This document shows, one piece after another, positions 14,126 through 21,253 of a DNA stretch of 41,324 nt. The stretch lies in contig NZ_JABFAU010000050.1 in the NCBI RefSeq assembly GCF_017168335.1, positions 1-41,324 of the forward strand. The letters are read 5' to 3'. Positions within the stretch are counted from its first letter, which is position 1. Each line of letters starts with the position of its first letter. The notes beneath the pieces are model-generated. The model ran no database searches. It had not been told where the DNA came from and saw only the letters and a list, made by a program, of their open reading frames with translations. The stretch is from Rhodococcus sp. KRD162. GTDB lineage: Bacteria; Actinomycetota; Actinomycetes; Mycobacteriales; Mycobacteriaceae. The position numbers and the translations under genes were made by a program.

Positions 14126-14613
14126 GCGGTGGCCTCGTCTTCTACGCGCAGTGCGCGTTCTTTCCAGTGGTCGCGGTCGGCGCCCAGTTCGGCGAGGCAC
14201 TCGAAGATCGCGGCCCAGTCGGCGTCACCGTCCGGGGCGACGTCCACACCGACCGCGGTGGGGACGCTGTCGCAGACCTGGGCGTGCAGGGCGCCGATGA
14301 TCTCGGCGCCAGCCTGACGGCGAGCGACGTCTTCTTCGAGGTCGACGATGCGGGATCGGAGTTCTGCGGACGTTGCCGAGCCGGGCGACAGGTAGGTCAC
14401 CTCCATCACGCGTTCGGCTTGATGCCGTTCGAACTCGTCTTCGCCGCCGCCCCACTCGCATGCCGAGCAACCGAGGAACTCGGGTTCGCCGTCGTGAGCC
14501 CGGAGGTAGGCCGGGATGTGCTTGCCGAGTTCGGCGGCGATCAGGTCGAGCACCGCGGGGTCAGGCGCGGCGGTCGGCGTCGAACTGTGCAGCGTGGGCG
14601 CGGTGGGCGACAT
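14122..14613 (-). CDS. Hypothetical protein with Cys pair and coiled coil
   Basis: The 163-residue protein has a Pro/Thr-rich start, then FLGCSACEWGGGEDEFERHQ, where CSAC plus a distant His (H in FERHQ) resembles a small zinc finger. A heptad-like segment (SRIVDLEEDVARRQAGAEII) follows. The ATG at 14613 makes a 53-bp overlap with the upstream gene; a GTG at 14553 would avoid it and is equally possible. It is in the same operon as the nuclease-fold protein. Confidence 0.6.
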   Translation of the reverse strand: MSPTAPTLHSSTPTAAPDPAVLDLIAAELGKHIPAYLRAHDGEPEFLGCSACEWGGGEDEFERHQAERVMEVTYLSPGSATSAELRSRIVDLEEDVARRQAGAEIIGALHAQVCDSVPTAVGVDVAPDGDADWAAIFECLAELGADRDHWKERALRVEDEATA

Positions 14614-14989
14614 CGCTCATCTCCTTCTCGTGCTTGCGGTAGTTCACCAGGGCGTCGGCTTTGGTTCTGCCTCCGAAATACTCCTCGCACCACAGGCATT
14701 GAAGAACGTGGCGTTTGCCGAGGTTGCGGTAGCCGTCGCCGGTGTCGGCCCAGGCGTCGACGTGATGTTGGGCGCGCTCGACGAGCCGGGCTGCCGCGTT
14801 GGGTGTTGTGGGGACGGGAGGGTCCTCATGCGCTGTTGGAGCGGGTAATTCACCAGCTGTCGGTGCGGCGGTGGTCATCGCGGCCCCGCCTCCAGCGAGT
14901 AGTCGAGCGTGTAGCGAGGCGAGAGTGATCGTTTCGGCAGCGAAGTCGTCGGGGTGGTCGAGGATGCACTTCGCTTCTGCGGCAGTCAT
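14561..14989 (-). CDS. Hypothetical protein with a HNH/zinc-finger-like Cys pair
   Basis: From ATG 14989 (overlapping the upstream stop by ATGA) the protein has 142 residues. The centre holds VLQCLWCEEYFGGRTKADAL followed by a His in YRKHEKE, a CxxC...H arrangement like a C2H2-type or HNH-type zinc site. The first 35 residues form a helical region (AAEAKCILDHPDDFAAETIT) and are joined by a Pro/Ala linker. The function is unknown. Confidence 0.6.
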   Translation of the reverse strand: MTAAEAKCILDHPDDFAAETITLASLHARLLAGGGAAMTTAAPTAGELPAPTAHEDPPVPTTPNAAARLVERAQHHVDAWADTGDGYRNLGKRHVLQCLWCEEYFGGRTKADALVNYRKHEKEMSDVAHRAHAAQFDADRRA

Positions 14990-15171
14990 TTCCCTGGTCT
15001 CCTTGTCGGATCGGTATTGCATGTGTGGTGGCAGTACTCGCAGTCGAACGTGGGCAAGGTGAGGCGCGACTGCGGAATGAAGGTGAACGAACGGCACAAT
15101 GGGCACTCGACGTGGATTCCTGGCTGCGCGGCCGGTGGTGTCTCGCAGATGATGTGGGCGGTCTCGTTCAT
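14986..15171 (-). CDS. Small zinc-ribbon protein
   Basis: From ATG 15171 (GGAG upstream) the 61-residue protein has VECPLCRSFTFIP and FDCEYCHHTC, two CxxC knuckles about 25 residues apart, a zinc-ribbon layout. Its stop overlaps the next start (ATGA at 14986-14989). It is one of six small Cys-knuckle proteins in this window. Confidence 0.65.
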   Translation of the reverse strand: MNETAHIICETPPAAQPGIHVECPLCRSFTFIPQSRLTLPTFDCEYCHHTCNTDPTRRPGK

Positions 15172-15264
15172 GGCGGACTCCGATCGAACGTGGAGGGGAT
15201 GCGGGGTCGGCGCTTGCGGTGGGTGCGGCGCCGACCCTCGGCAGCCCGGGTGCATGGAACTGGG

Positions 15265-15522
15265 TTATTTGACGGTGACGGTCCAGGCGCGGTGGCTGAT
15301 CTCGGCGACGTTGTCCACGAGAGGTTCGAGCGCGGTGGGCATTTCGGATACTCGGCCCGCGGTCAGCTCGTCCTGCAGCTCGGCGATCAGTTCACTCTCC
15401 GAGCAGTCCATGTAGTGCTTGGCAGGTTTCTGTCCGTTCTGGCACAACAACACTCGTATCTCTTCGCGGTCCACAGAGACTGCACTCATTCGCGTTTCGA
15501 CGTACTCGATGGTGATCGACAT
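15265..15522 (-). CDS. Hypothetical 85-residue protein
   Basis: AAAGGACC precedes ATG 15522. The protein reads MSITIEYVETRMSAVSVDRE, then a helix with SESELIAELQDELTAG and a C-terminal strand AWTVTVK. It is acidic and looks like a small alpha/beta protein. No family is recognised. It lies 18 bp downstream of the gene ending at 15541, in the same minus-strand run. Confidence 0.65.
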   Translation of the reverse strand: MSITIEYVETRMSAVSVDREEIRVLLCQNGQKPAKHYMDCSESELIAELQDELTAGRVSEMPTALEPLVDNVAEISHRAWTVTVK

Positions 15523-15540
15523 GATGGCGGGGTCCTTTTC

Positions 15541-15873
15541 TCAGCTGGTGATGCGCGGAATGGGCAAGGTGGCGGGGACGGCGAGGTCGTAGATGCTGTT
15601 GCGGATGATCACCACGGGCTCACCGGTGACGGAGTGCTCCGTCCGTTCGAGCTCGTAGATGGTGGCGTAGTCGATGGCGGCGATGTCGCGTGCGACAGCG
15701 AATTCGTCGAACACGATGCCGTCGGCGACGACGAAGTTTTCCCGGCTGTATGCCAGCGGTGAATCGAGGACCATCGACTCGTCGGTATGCCCCCTGAGCC
15801 ATTCGAGTGGATCAGCCAGATCGATGGTGTCGTGTTCGGTGAGATCTTTTGCGTGCGTGGAGATGACGAGCAT
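15541..15873 (-). CDS. Hypothetical 110-residue acidic protein
   Basis: The start is ATG 15873 with GAAGGAAC upstream. The protein (MLVISTHAKDLTEHDTIDLA..., FVVADGIVFDEFAVARDIAA, EPVVIIRNSIYDLAVP) has a run of short strands and turns that suggests a small beta domain of the kind seen in phage and plasmid accessory proteins ('G.i.l.D....W......'). It has no named family and no membrane segment. Confidence 0.65.
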   Translation of the reverse strand: MLVISTHAKDLTEHDTIDLADPLEWLRGHTDESMVLDSPLAYSRENFVVADGIVFDEFAVARDIAAIDYATIYELERTEHSVTGEPVVIIRNSIYDLAVPATLPIPRITS

Positions 15874-15895
15874 GATTGTTCCTTCCGTCGGCGAC

Positions 15896-16087
15896 TTAGA
15901 ACGGCTTCGGTTCACACGCGCGGTTCTCGGCCGCACAGTCTGCGAGGTAGTCGTCCCAGAAATAGATGTAGGCCGACGCCCCTGAACGTTCGCGGCGCAC
16001 CGTGGCCCCAGTGACGGGGTCCTCGTTCGCGCAGATCCGCGCGGTGACAGCGCGATTCCATTCGTCGAAGTTCAGAAGCTCGGCCAT
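15896..16087 (-). CDS. 63-residue hypothetical protein
   Basis: GCAGGAG precedes ATG 16087. The protein MAELLNFDEWNRAVTARICA, then AYIYFWDDYLADCAAENRAC, is small and acidic with three Cys spread through it but no CxxC pair. I know no family. It sits in a minus-strand series of small genes with individual strong ribosome-binding sites. Confidence 0.6.
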   Translation of the reverse strand: MAELLNFDEWNRAVTARICANEDPVTGATVRRERSGASAYIYFWDDYLADCAAENRACEPKPF

Positions 16088-16106
16088 GTCGGTTGCTCCT
16101 GCGCGG

Positions 16107-16328
16107 TCAGGCCGCGGTGATGTGTTGGGTGACGGCACTGTGCGCATCGAACGCGATCCCGTATCCGCCCACTTTGATGTGCGCGTGAATGAGGGGCCCT
16201 GCCGAGTACTTGCGCCCACCGTCGCCGGTCGGGCTGATGTGCCAGACCGTCATGACAAGCGGGTCGCGGTTCGGTTCGGCGACGAGGATTCGATCGCCGA
16301 CCTTGGCGGTGTCGGTGTTGTACGACAT
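16107..16328 (-). CDS. 73-residue hypothetical protein with SH3/KOW-like strands
   Basis: AGGAGG precedes ATG 16328, and this start is preferred over far-upstream ones. The protein reads KVGDRILVAEPNRDPLVMTV then PLIHAHIKVGGYGIAFDAHS. The opening 'vGDril..p..dp..mtV' is a common SH3-like pattern in small phage and plasmid proteins. The function is unknown. A strong hairpin lies 33 bp upstream of its start. Confidence 0.65.
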   Translation of the reverse strand: MSYNTDTAKVGDRILVAEPNRDPLVMTVWHISPTGDGGRKYSAGPLIHAHIKVGGYGIAFDAHSAVTQHITAA

Positions 16329-16360
16329 TGGCGTGCCTCCTGGGCGTGCTGTTGGGGGTC

Positions 16361-16390
16361 GGCTCCCCCCGGCTGGCACCGGGGGGAGCC
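16361..16390. terminator. Strong GC hairpin between whiB-like gene and small-gene run
   Basis: GGCTCCCCCCGG pairs perfectly with CCGGGGGGAGCC around CTGGCA. It lies 18 bp beyond the stop of the minus-strand WhiB-like gene at 16408. No U-run follows on the minus strand. It probably terminates or attenuates transcription into the small-gene run. Confidence 0.75.
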
Positions 16391-16407
16391 TGTTCTTCTG
16401 TGAAGCG

Positions 16408-16701
16408 TCAGCAGATCTTGCTGACGTATGGGGGCGCGGATTTCTCCGGCTTGCGGGAGTTGAAGTAGTTGACGAGGGCGGCGCCGTCGCGGGGTTTGCC
16501 GTCATGGCCGTAGGCGACTGCGCCGAGCACCTGGGACTGGGGCGGGGTGCCCTTGTCGCGGAGGGCTGCGGCGTCGAGGCGGCACTGGATGAGGCGGGGG
16601 CAGTTCAGGCACGCGTTGCGGGCGACGAGGACCTTCGGCAGGGTGCTGCGGTCGAGGTCGTAGTCCTCGATGTTGTCGTAGCACCACGGTCGAGTGTTCA
16701 T
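16408..16701 (-). CDS. Divergent WhiB-like iron-sulfur protein
   Basis: The 97-residue protein from ATG 16701 (AAGGGG upstream) has Cys 7, 31, 34 and 40 with the WhiB spacing C...CxxCxxxxxC (ARNACLNCPRLIQC). These Cys bind a 4Fe-4S cluster in WhiB proteins. The usual G[VI]WGG turn is replaced by VLGAVAYGHDGKP, so contact with the sigma factor may differ, as in some phage WhiBs. It is divergent from the GntR-kinase gene across the phased repeat array, which suggests that the pair is jointly controlled. Confidence 0.75.
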   Translation of the reverse strand: MNTRPWCYDNIEDYDLDRSTLPKVLVARNACLNCPRLIQCRLDAAALRDKGTPPQSQVLGAVAYGHDGKPRDGAALVNYFNSRKPEKSAPPYVSKIC

Positions 16702-16721
16702 CGTCAGATCCCCTTGAATCT

Positions 16722-16952
16722 TGGTCACAACGCCTGGTCTTGATCTGGTCTTTACTGGACCTGTTCTGGACCTGTTGTGGTCATTTCTATCGGGGTAACC
16801 AACTCCTGTCAACAGGGGGAACCAAATTGAAACCAACGGGCGACCGCACATTTGGATCCCTGAACCGACGAGAACGCACACATCAACCCTGGTAACGTGC
16901 AGAAAGACCAGTACCGACCACTTGCGACCACCTGCAGGACCAGAACAGACCA
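16722..16952. promoter_or_regulatory. Helically phased TGGTC/GACCA half-site array around a divergent promoter region
   Basis: On the WhiB side TGGTC or TGGAC starts at 16722, 16735, 16746, 16756, 16767 and 16778, mostly 10-11 bp apart. On the GntR side the complementary GACCA starts at 16906, 16916, 16926, 16938 and 16948, 10-12 bp apart. So the half-sites lie on one face of the helix and point toward each gene. Between the arrays is the palindrome CCTGTCAACAGG (16805-16816). The neighbouring GntR-type regulator is the obvious candidate binder. The binding itself is inferred. Confidence 0.7.
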
Positions 16953-17007
16953 CTTAGTCGGCGACACAGAATTAACCGGCGCAACACACGACAGGACCAG
17001 CGACAGG

Positions 17008-17829
17008 ATGACCCAGCGGCACCGCTACCGGGAGATCGCCCAAGCACTCCACACCGACATCGACGCAGGCATCCACAAGCCCGGCGAAGTCCTGCCATCA
17101 AGCCGCAACCTCGCAGAACAATGGGGCGTGAGCCGCGGAGTCGTCACGCAAGCTCTCGGCACGCTCGTCGACGCCGGTGTCATCATCAGCGTCCCCCGCG
17201 GAGGGTACGAAATCGCCCCCGGCTACGAAACGGCACTCCGAGCCTCCGCGACCCGCCCCCACGTCATCCTCATCGGCGGCTACGCAGGCAGCGGCAAAAG
17301 CGAACTAGGCCGCATCCTCGCCCGACTCACCCACTGGCCGATCATCGACAAAGACACCATCACCCGACCCGTCGTCGAAGCAGCCCTCGAAACCCTCGAC
17401 CGGTCCTACGACGACCGCGAATCAGACGACTACGTCCGGATCATCCGTCCGCGCGAGTACGAGGCCCTCGCCAGCACCATCGACGAAAACATCGCCTGCG
17501 GCACCTCCGTCATCGCCACAGCGCCATATCTGCGCGAATTCTCGGACCCGACCTGGGCAGCCCGCACCATCGCCCACTACACAGCCCAAGGCGCCGACGT
17601 TCATGTCCTCTGGGTCCGATGCTCCCTCGACACCATGCAGCTCTACCTACGCCGCCGCGGCGCAGGCCGCGACGGATGGAAACTGTCCAACTGGAACAGC
17701 TACATCGCCGACGTCGACACCAGCTTCACACCAGTCTTCGACCACACAGTCATCGTCAACGACCCCGACTCCGAACCCCTCCAGGACCAAGCCCGCGCCT
17801 TCCTCGCATCCATCGGCGCGTCCACGTGA
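17008..17829 (+). CDS. GntR-type winged helix fused to a P-loop kinase
   Basis: The protein has 273 residues from ATG 17008. Residues 1-70 are a GntR winged helix (YREIAQALHTDIDAGIHKPG, LPSSRNLAEQWGVSRGVVTQ). Residues 84-270 are a nucleotide-kinase-like P-loop domain: Walker A GGYAGSGKS at 90-98, PIIDKDTITRP (an Asp pair after the strand), VRCSLDTMQLYLRRRG as a lid/Arg-rich region, and HTVIVND near the end. Kinases of the AAA_33/zeta type act on small molecules or nucleotides. So this is a regulator whose DNA binding may respond to a phosphorylated ligand or ATP. It overlaps the guanylate-kinase-like gene (GTGA). Confidence 0.8.
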   Translation: MTQRHRYREIAQALHTDIDAGIHKPGEVLPSSRNLAEQWGVSRGVVTQALGTLVDAGVIISVPRGGYEIAPGYETALRASATRPHVILIGGYAGSGKSELGRILARLTHWPIIDKDTITRPVVEAALETLDRSYDDRESDDYVRIIRPREYEALASTIDENIACGTSVIATAPYLREFSDPTWAARTIAHYTAQGADVHVLWVRCSLDTMQLYLRRRGAGRDGWKLSNWNSYIADVDTSFTPVFDHTVIVNDPDSEPLQDQARAFLASIGAST

Positions 17830-18368
17830 CCCCTCGCGCACTGCTCCTCTACGGCCCGCCCGGTTCCGGCAAAGACACCATCACCGCAGCGCTCACACAC
17901 CTGAACCCCGCATACCAACTCGCCGAACGCCTCAAAGCCGGCCCGGGACGCACCCACGGGTACCGGATGACCACCATCGAGACGATCGACGCCCTCACCG
18001 GCCGCGGCGACGTTCTCTGGCGCAACGACCGCTACTCGTCGACCTACGCCACCGACCGGCCTCATCTCGACAAGATGCTCGCCGACCACCAGATCCCGGT
18101 ACTGCACCTCGGGCAGCCCGACGCGATCCCCGCAGTCACCACCGCAGCGCCGGACATCTCCTGGACCGTCGTCGAACTGTGGTGCCCCCGCGAGATCATG
18201 ATCGAACGAGTCACCGCCCGCGGCACCGGCGACGTCGCCGAACGCATCGCCGCATACGACCAGACCCCACCACTGCACGGCCCCACGCTCAGGGTTTCGA
18301 CCGCTGCTTTCGCCCCGGACGCGATCGCGCGGTGGATAGACACCCTGGTCCAAGACAACAACTCCTGA
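17826..18368 (+). CDS. Guanylate-kinase-like P-loop protein
   Basis: The 180-residue protein starts at GTG 17826, overlapping the previous stop by 4 bp. It opens RALLLYGPPGSGKDTITAAL with Walker A GPPGSGK at 10-16, continues with RTHGYRMTTIETIDALTGRG and DVLWRNDRYSSTYATDRPHL (guanylate-kinase-like GMP-binding region around the Tyr and Arg), VVELWCPREIMIERVTARG and ends with a helix. Its length and order match a compact guanylate kinase relative, but a housekeeping Gmk is unlikely beside a regulator-kinase. A role in modified nucleotide metabolism or signalling is a guess. Confidence 0.7.
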   Translation: MTPRALLLYGPPGSGKDTITAALTHLNPAYQLAERLKAGPGRTHGYRMTTIETIDALTGRGDVLWRNDRYSSTYATDRPHLDKMLADHQIPVLHLGQPDAIPAVTTAAPDISWTVVELWCPREIMIERVTARGTGDVAERIAAYDQTPPLHGPTLRVSTAAFAPDAIARWIDTLVQDNNS

Positions 18369-18521
18369 CGCTCAGCGCACCGCACCCGCGCGGAGCAACC
18401 ACGAGGCGCGAGATGAGCAGCCTCCAGAAGCTAGCCACGCCCTCGGATTTCGGCAGAGCATCACACCAGGCACACTGACGCCGCGAACAGGGTGAGAAGT
18501 CGTGCGCTCGAGGTAATCGGG

Positions 18522-18527
18522 AATACT
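18522..18527 (+). promoter_or_regulatory. -10 hexamer giving a possible leaderless RT mRNA
   Basis: AATACT ends 7 bases before ATG 18535, so transcription would start at or next to the A of the start codon. No ribosome-binding site precedes this ATG. Leaderless mRNAs are frequent in actinobacteria. The rest of 18369-18521 shows no gene and no obvious structured RNA. Confidence 0.45.
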
Positions 18528-18534
18528 CCGGTCC

Positions 18535-20094
18535 ATGAATCGATCGGATCTACTCGGCGAACTCGACTTCGATGCTGCGGTCGTCAAGGAACTGGACTCC
18601 ACCACTCGATTGTTGCCACCCACACCGGTCACCGCCGAACTCAAGTTTCGCAGCAACAAAGTCGCCAAGCTCATCCGAGAAGAACTCGCCCGCGGCGCAC
18701 AAGCCAAGCCCGCCAGCGTCGTCCTCGCACCCAAGGTCAGGGGCTCGCGCCCACTGAACCAATGGCGCATGCAGGACCGAGTGCTCTACCGCGCGCTGGT
18801 TGAGCGGCTGCGCCTGCAACTTCCGATCGAGCTGCAGAGTCGGCGCCCTCACTCCGAGTTCGAAGCCGCACCCTACGAAAACCAAGACAACACATACATC
18901 TGCTCTACGGACATCACCGCCTACTACCAGTACATCGACCACGACGTGCTCGCGGACGAACTCACGGCGCAAACCGGCGACTATCACGCCGTGAACGCTC
19001 TGATTAACCTTCTCGAACAGGTCATGGGCACCAGAGTCGGAATCCCTCAAGTGCACGCCTCCAGCGACGTTCTCGGTGACGTGTATATCGACCCGATTCG
19101 ACGGACCCTCATCCGCGAGGGATACGACACGTATGTCTATGCAGACGATTTCCGAATCGGGTGTTCGTCTCTCGGGCAAGCACGCGCGTCGCTCGAACTG
19201 TGTGCGAACTCGGCGCGTTCGTTGGGTTTGGTTCTCAACGACTCGAAGACCCGCACCTACAAACGGGAGACCTATGCGCCGACATTGAAACCGCTGAGCG
19301 CTGCCGCGACTGCACTGCTGGAGGAGATGGATCTCAACCGGGCCGCCGAGTTCCTCATGGGCGGTGAGTACGAGGATCTGGGTGAACCAACCCCTGTCGC
19401 TCCAGACTTCAGCCGATTTACCGACCCGACGCCCGGCGCGGACGACGCCGAGAGCGTCACTGCACCCGAGTTCGACGAGGAGGACAGCACTCTCGTCCTC
19501 GGAGTGTGGGAGGCATGGGCCTCGAACCCGGACCGCCACACCGATGAGTTCTTTCGACGCTTCCTCGGGCAGGCGCTACCGGGGCTGGGGCTACTGGGTG
19601 AAAATGGGCCACTCATCGCACTGCCGACACTTCTGGAGACAGCACCACATCTGACGCCACAGCTTGCGGCCTATCTCAGAAACCTTTCCGCGTCGGGCTC
19701 ATTCCTCGTCGATCACGCTCAGGCGGCCGTATATTCGCAGGTGCGGTCAGATCGGCTCAGTGAGTGGCAGAAGGTGTGGCTCGCATCCGTTCTCGGATCT
19801 CCGAACGCCCTCCGACCTCAATGGAAACCGCCAGCAGCAGATCCCGCCCAGATCGTCGGATGGCTCGAAGAATGCGTGAAAGACGAATCGTCCGACGTCC
19901 TTGCTGCCGCCGCTGCCGAAGCACTCGGACACTTACGCTTGGGAAATACCGCGATTTTGAAGAAGGCCTACGGTCGCATCGCCCCGGAGCACCGCCTCTC
20001 GGTTCTCTGGGCTCTCGGGAGACTCGATTCCGAGGAGGCTTACGAAGTTGCGGACAGCAAATTCGATCGCCTAGTCCTCCCGGACCCGCAATGA
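18535..20094 (+). CDS. Reverse transcriptase with C-terminal helical domain (defence-type)
   Basis: The 519-residue protein has RT motif A STDITAYYQYID with D126, motif B GIPQVHASSDVLGDVYIDP at about 169-187, motif C VYADDF with D204 and D205, and motif D GLVLNDSKT at 231-239. All three catalytic Asp are present. There is no maturase or endonuclease domain of group II introns and no integrase. Residues 255-519 are Asp/Glu-rich then helical with HEAT-like repeats (SDVLAAAAAEALGHLRLGNT, LSVLWALGRLDSEEAYEVAD). RT plus helical repeats recalls AbiK/AbiP2/AbiA and UG/DRT defence RTs. It overlaps a HEPN gene by ATGA. The specific subgroup is not assigned. Confidence 0.88.
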   Translation: MNRSDLLGELDFDAAVVKELDSTTRLLPPTPVTAELKFRSNKVAKLIREELARGAQAKPASVVLAPKVRGSRPLNQWRMQDRVLYRALVERLRLQLPIELQSRRPHSEFEAAPYENQDNTYICSTDITAYYQYIDHDVLADELTAQTGDYHAVNALINLLEQVMGTRVGIPQVHASSDVLGDVYIDPIRRTLIREGYDTYVYADDFRIGCSSLGQARASLELCANSARSLGLVLNDSKTRTYKRETYAPTLKPLSAAATALLEEMDLNRAAEFLMGGEYEDLGEPTPVAPDFSRFTDPTPGADDAESVTAPEFDEEDSTLVLGVWEAWASNPDRHTDEFFRRFLGQALPGLGLLGENGPLIALPTLLETAPHLTPQLAAYLRNLSASGSFLVDHAQAAVYSQVRSDRLSEWQKVWLASVLGSPNALRPQWKPPAADPAQIVGWLEECVKDESSDVLAAAAAEALGHLRLGNTAILKKAYGRIAPEHRLSVLWALGRLDSEEAYEVADSKFDRLVLPDPQ

Positions 20095-20723
20095 CCAGCA
20101 CAACAGTCTCAAAGGACGCGGAAGTCTCGCGTAATCTGATCAATGACACCTTGGCAGCCCACCAGGAGTCCATCGACGCGATCACGGCGCACGGAAGCCG
20201 ACCGCGGAGGCTGCCTGCAACACGGGTCGACCGCGTCCAAATTCAGCGCCAAGCCACCCTCATCCGGTTTCTGTCGATCACCGAATCGTTCTGCACCGCC
20301 CGCCTTCTCACAGAAATCGCCTCACTGATTCCGAACACTGTCTCTGATCATGCTGCAGTACAGGCAATGTGGGACGATTCGCACGATCGCGCCACCGGAT
20401 CATGGAACGGCATCAGAGATGCCTACTACTCGTGGCTGGCGGTTCCCCGGAAGACATGGACTCAACTCCTCGACCTGACGAATGCGAGAAACGCCGTTGC
20501 CCACGGCCATGGCCACCTCACTTGGAAACAGCAGCGCGGCAACCGCACAGAACTCGAAGACAAGCTCAGCAAACACAAAATCACCGTCGCCGGAACACGG
20601 CTTGTACTGACCGAGGAGACGATCGCACACGTCGCTCAGTTCTGCCGCGGCTTCATCCTCGAACTCGACACCATTCTGAAGGACAAGAAAGCCGCGCTGG
20701 CTGTTGCTGCGGCGACTACGTGA
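20091..20723 (+). CDS. HEPN-type putative RNase paired with the reverse transcriptase
   Basis: The 210-residue protein starts at ATG 20091 inside the RT stop (ATGA). It is all-helical to the eye and carries the HEPN R-x4-H signature RNAVAHG with R133 and H138, preceded by WNGIRDAYYSWLAV and TWTQLLDLTNA. HEPN proteins are often RNases used as toxins or abortive-infection effectors; AbiA fuses a HEPN domain to an RT. Here they are separate, coupled genes. I infer that RT activity controls the HEPN protein, or that the two act as one defence unit. It ends 8 bp into the convergent gene at 20716. Confidence 0.8.
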   Translation: MTSTTVSKDAEVSRNLINDTLAAHQESIDAITAHGSRPRRLPATRVDRVQIQRQATLIRFLSITESFCTARLLTEIASLIPNTVSDHAAVQAMWDDSHDRATGSWNGIRDAYYSWLAVPRKTWTQLLDLTNARNAVAHGHGHLTWKQQRGNRTELEDKLSKHKITVAGTRLVLTEETIAHVAQFCRGFILELDTILKDKKAALAVAAATT

Positions 20724-21210
20724 TCGCCGCGCCGGTGTCGGGTGAGGCTGGCCAGAATTCGATCCGGAACTGTTGGATGAAGGACGCGGGGTCGTCGCTT
20801 TGTTCGTCGCGTGGCGGCGCCCCGTACGGGTACGCGCGCCCGGCCGCAACGCTGCCCCGCGAGTAGCAGCGAAGCATGTAGTGCCCAGCGGGCAGGCCGA
20901 GGTCTTGCAGGGCGGGGTCGACGAGGAAGCCGGGTTCGGTGAGCGAAACCATGAGGTAGGGCGGGGCGTGGAACGTCACCGGTCGCTGTTCGACGCGGTC
21001 CCACTGCTCCTGGTTGTCGACGGGCAACGCTGTCTCGCTGGTGACGACTCGGACACCGGCATAGACATCGTTGGCGAGGGCTTTGATCGTCACGAAGTCG
21101 TCGACACCGCCAATGAGTGAGGGTGATCGATCACCCTTGTAATCGACTGGCGCTCCGCAGATCCAGATCGCCGAGTACCAGACCATCATGCGTCCGTAGA
21201 CTTCGGCCAT
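20716..21210 (-). CDS. Hypothetical 164-residue protein
   Basis: AGGAGG precedes ATG 21210. The protein begins MAEVYGRMMVWYSAIWICGA and has DFVTIKALANDVYAGVRVVT, FHAPPYLMVSLTEPGFLVDP and LRCYSRGSVAAGRAYPYG, suggesting a beta-rich fold with a Gln/Asp C-terminus. It is not membrane-bound. Its stop overlaps the end of the HEPN gene on the other strand, with no terminator between, so antisense interference is possible. No family is recognised. Confidence 0.6.
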   Translation of the reverse strand: MAEVYGRMMVWYSAIWICGAPVDYKGDRSPSLIGGVDDFVTIKALANDVYAGVRVVTSETALPVDNQEQWDRVEQRPVTFHAPPYLMVSLTEPGFLVDPALQDLGLPAGHYMLRCYSRGSVAAGRAYPYGAPPRDEQSDDPASFIQQFRIEFWPASPDTGAAIT

Positions 21211-21253
21211 CGCGCTTCCTCCTGCACTGTCGGTGCGGTGCGCTTCTCGGCGA

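Noticed and set aside
17121..18368. A 415-codon plus-strand frame across the GntR-kinase and guanylate-kinase-like genes
   Set aside because: It is Arg/His/Pro-rich out-of-frame translation of GC-rich coding sequence; the two overlapping genes show clear domains.
19764..20090. Extension of the HEPN protein upstream to 319 residues
   Set aside because: The extension is an out-of-frame translation of the RT C-terminus; ATG 20091 overlaps the RT stop exactly.
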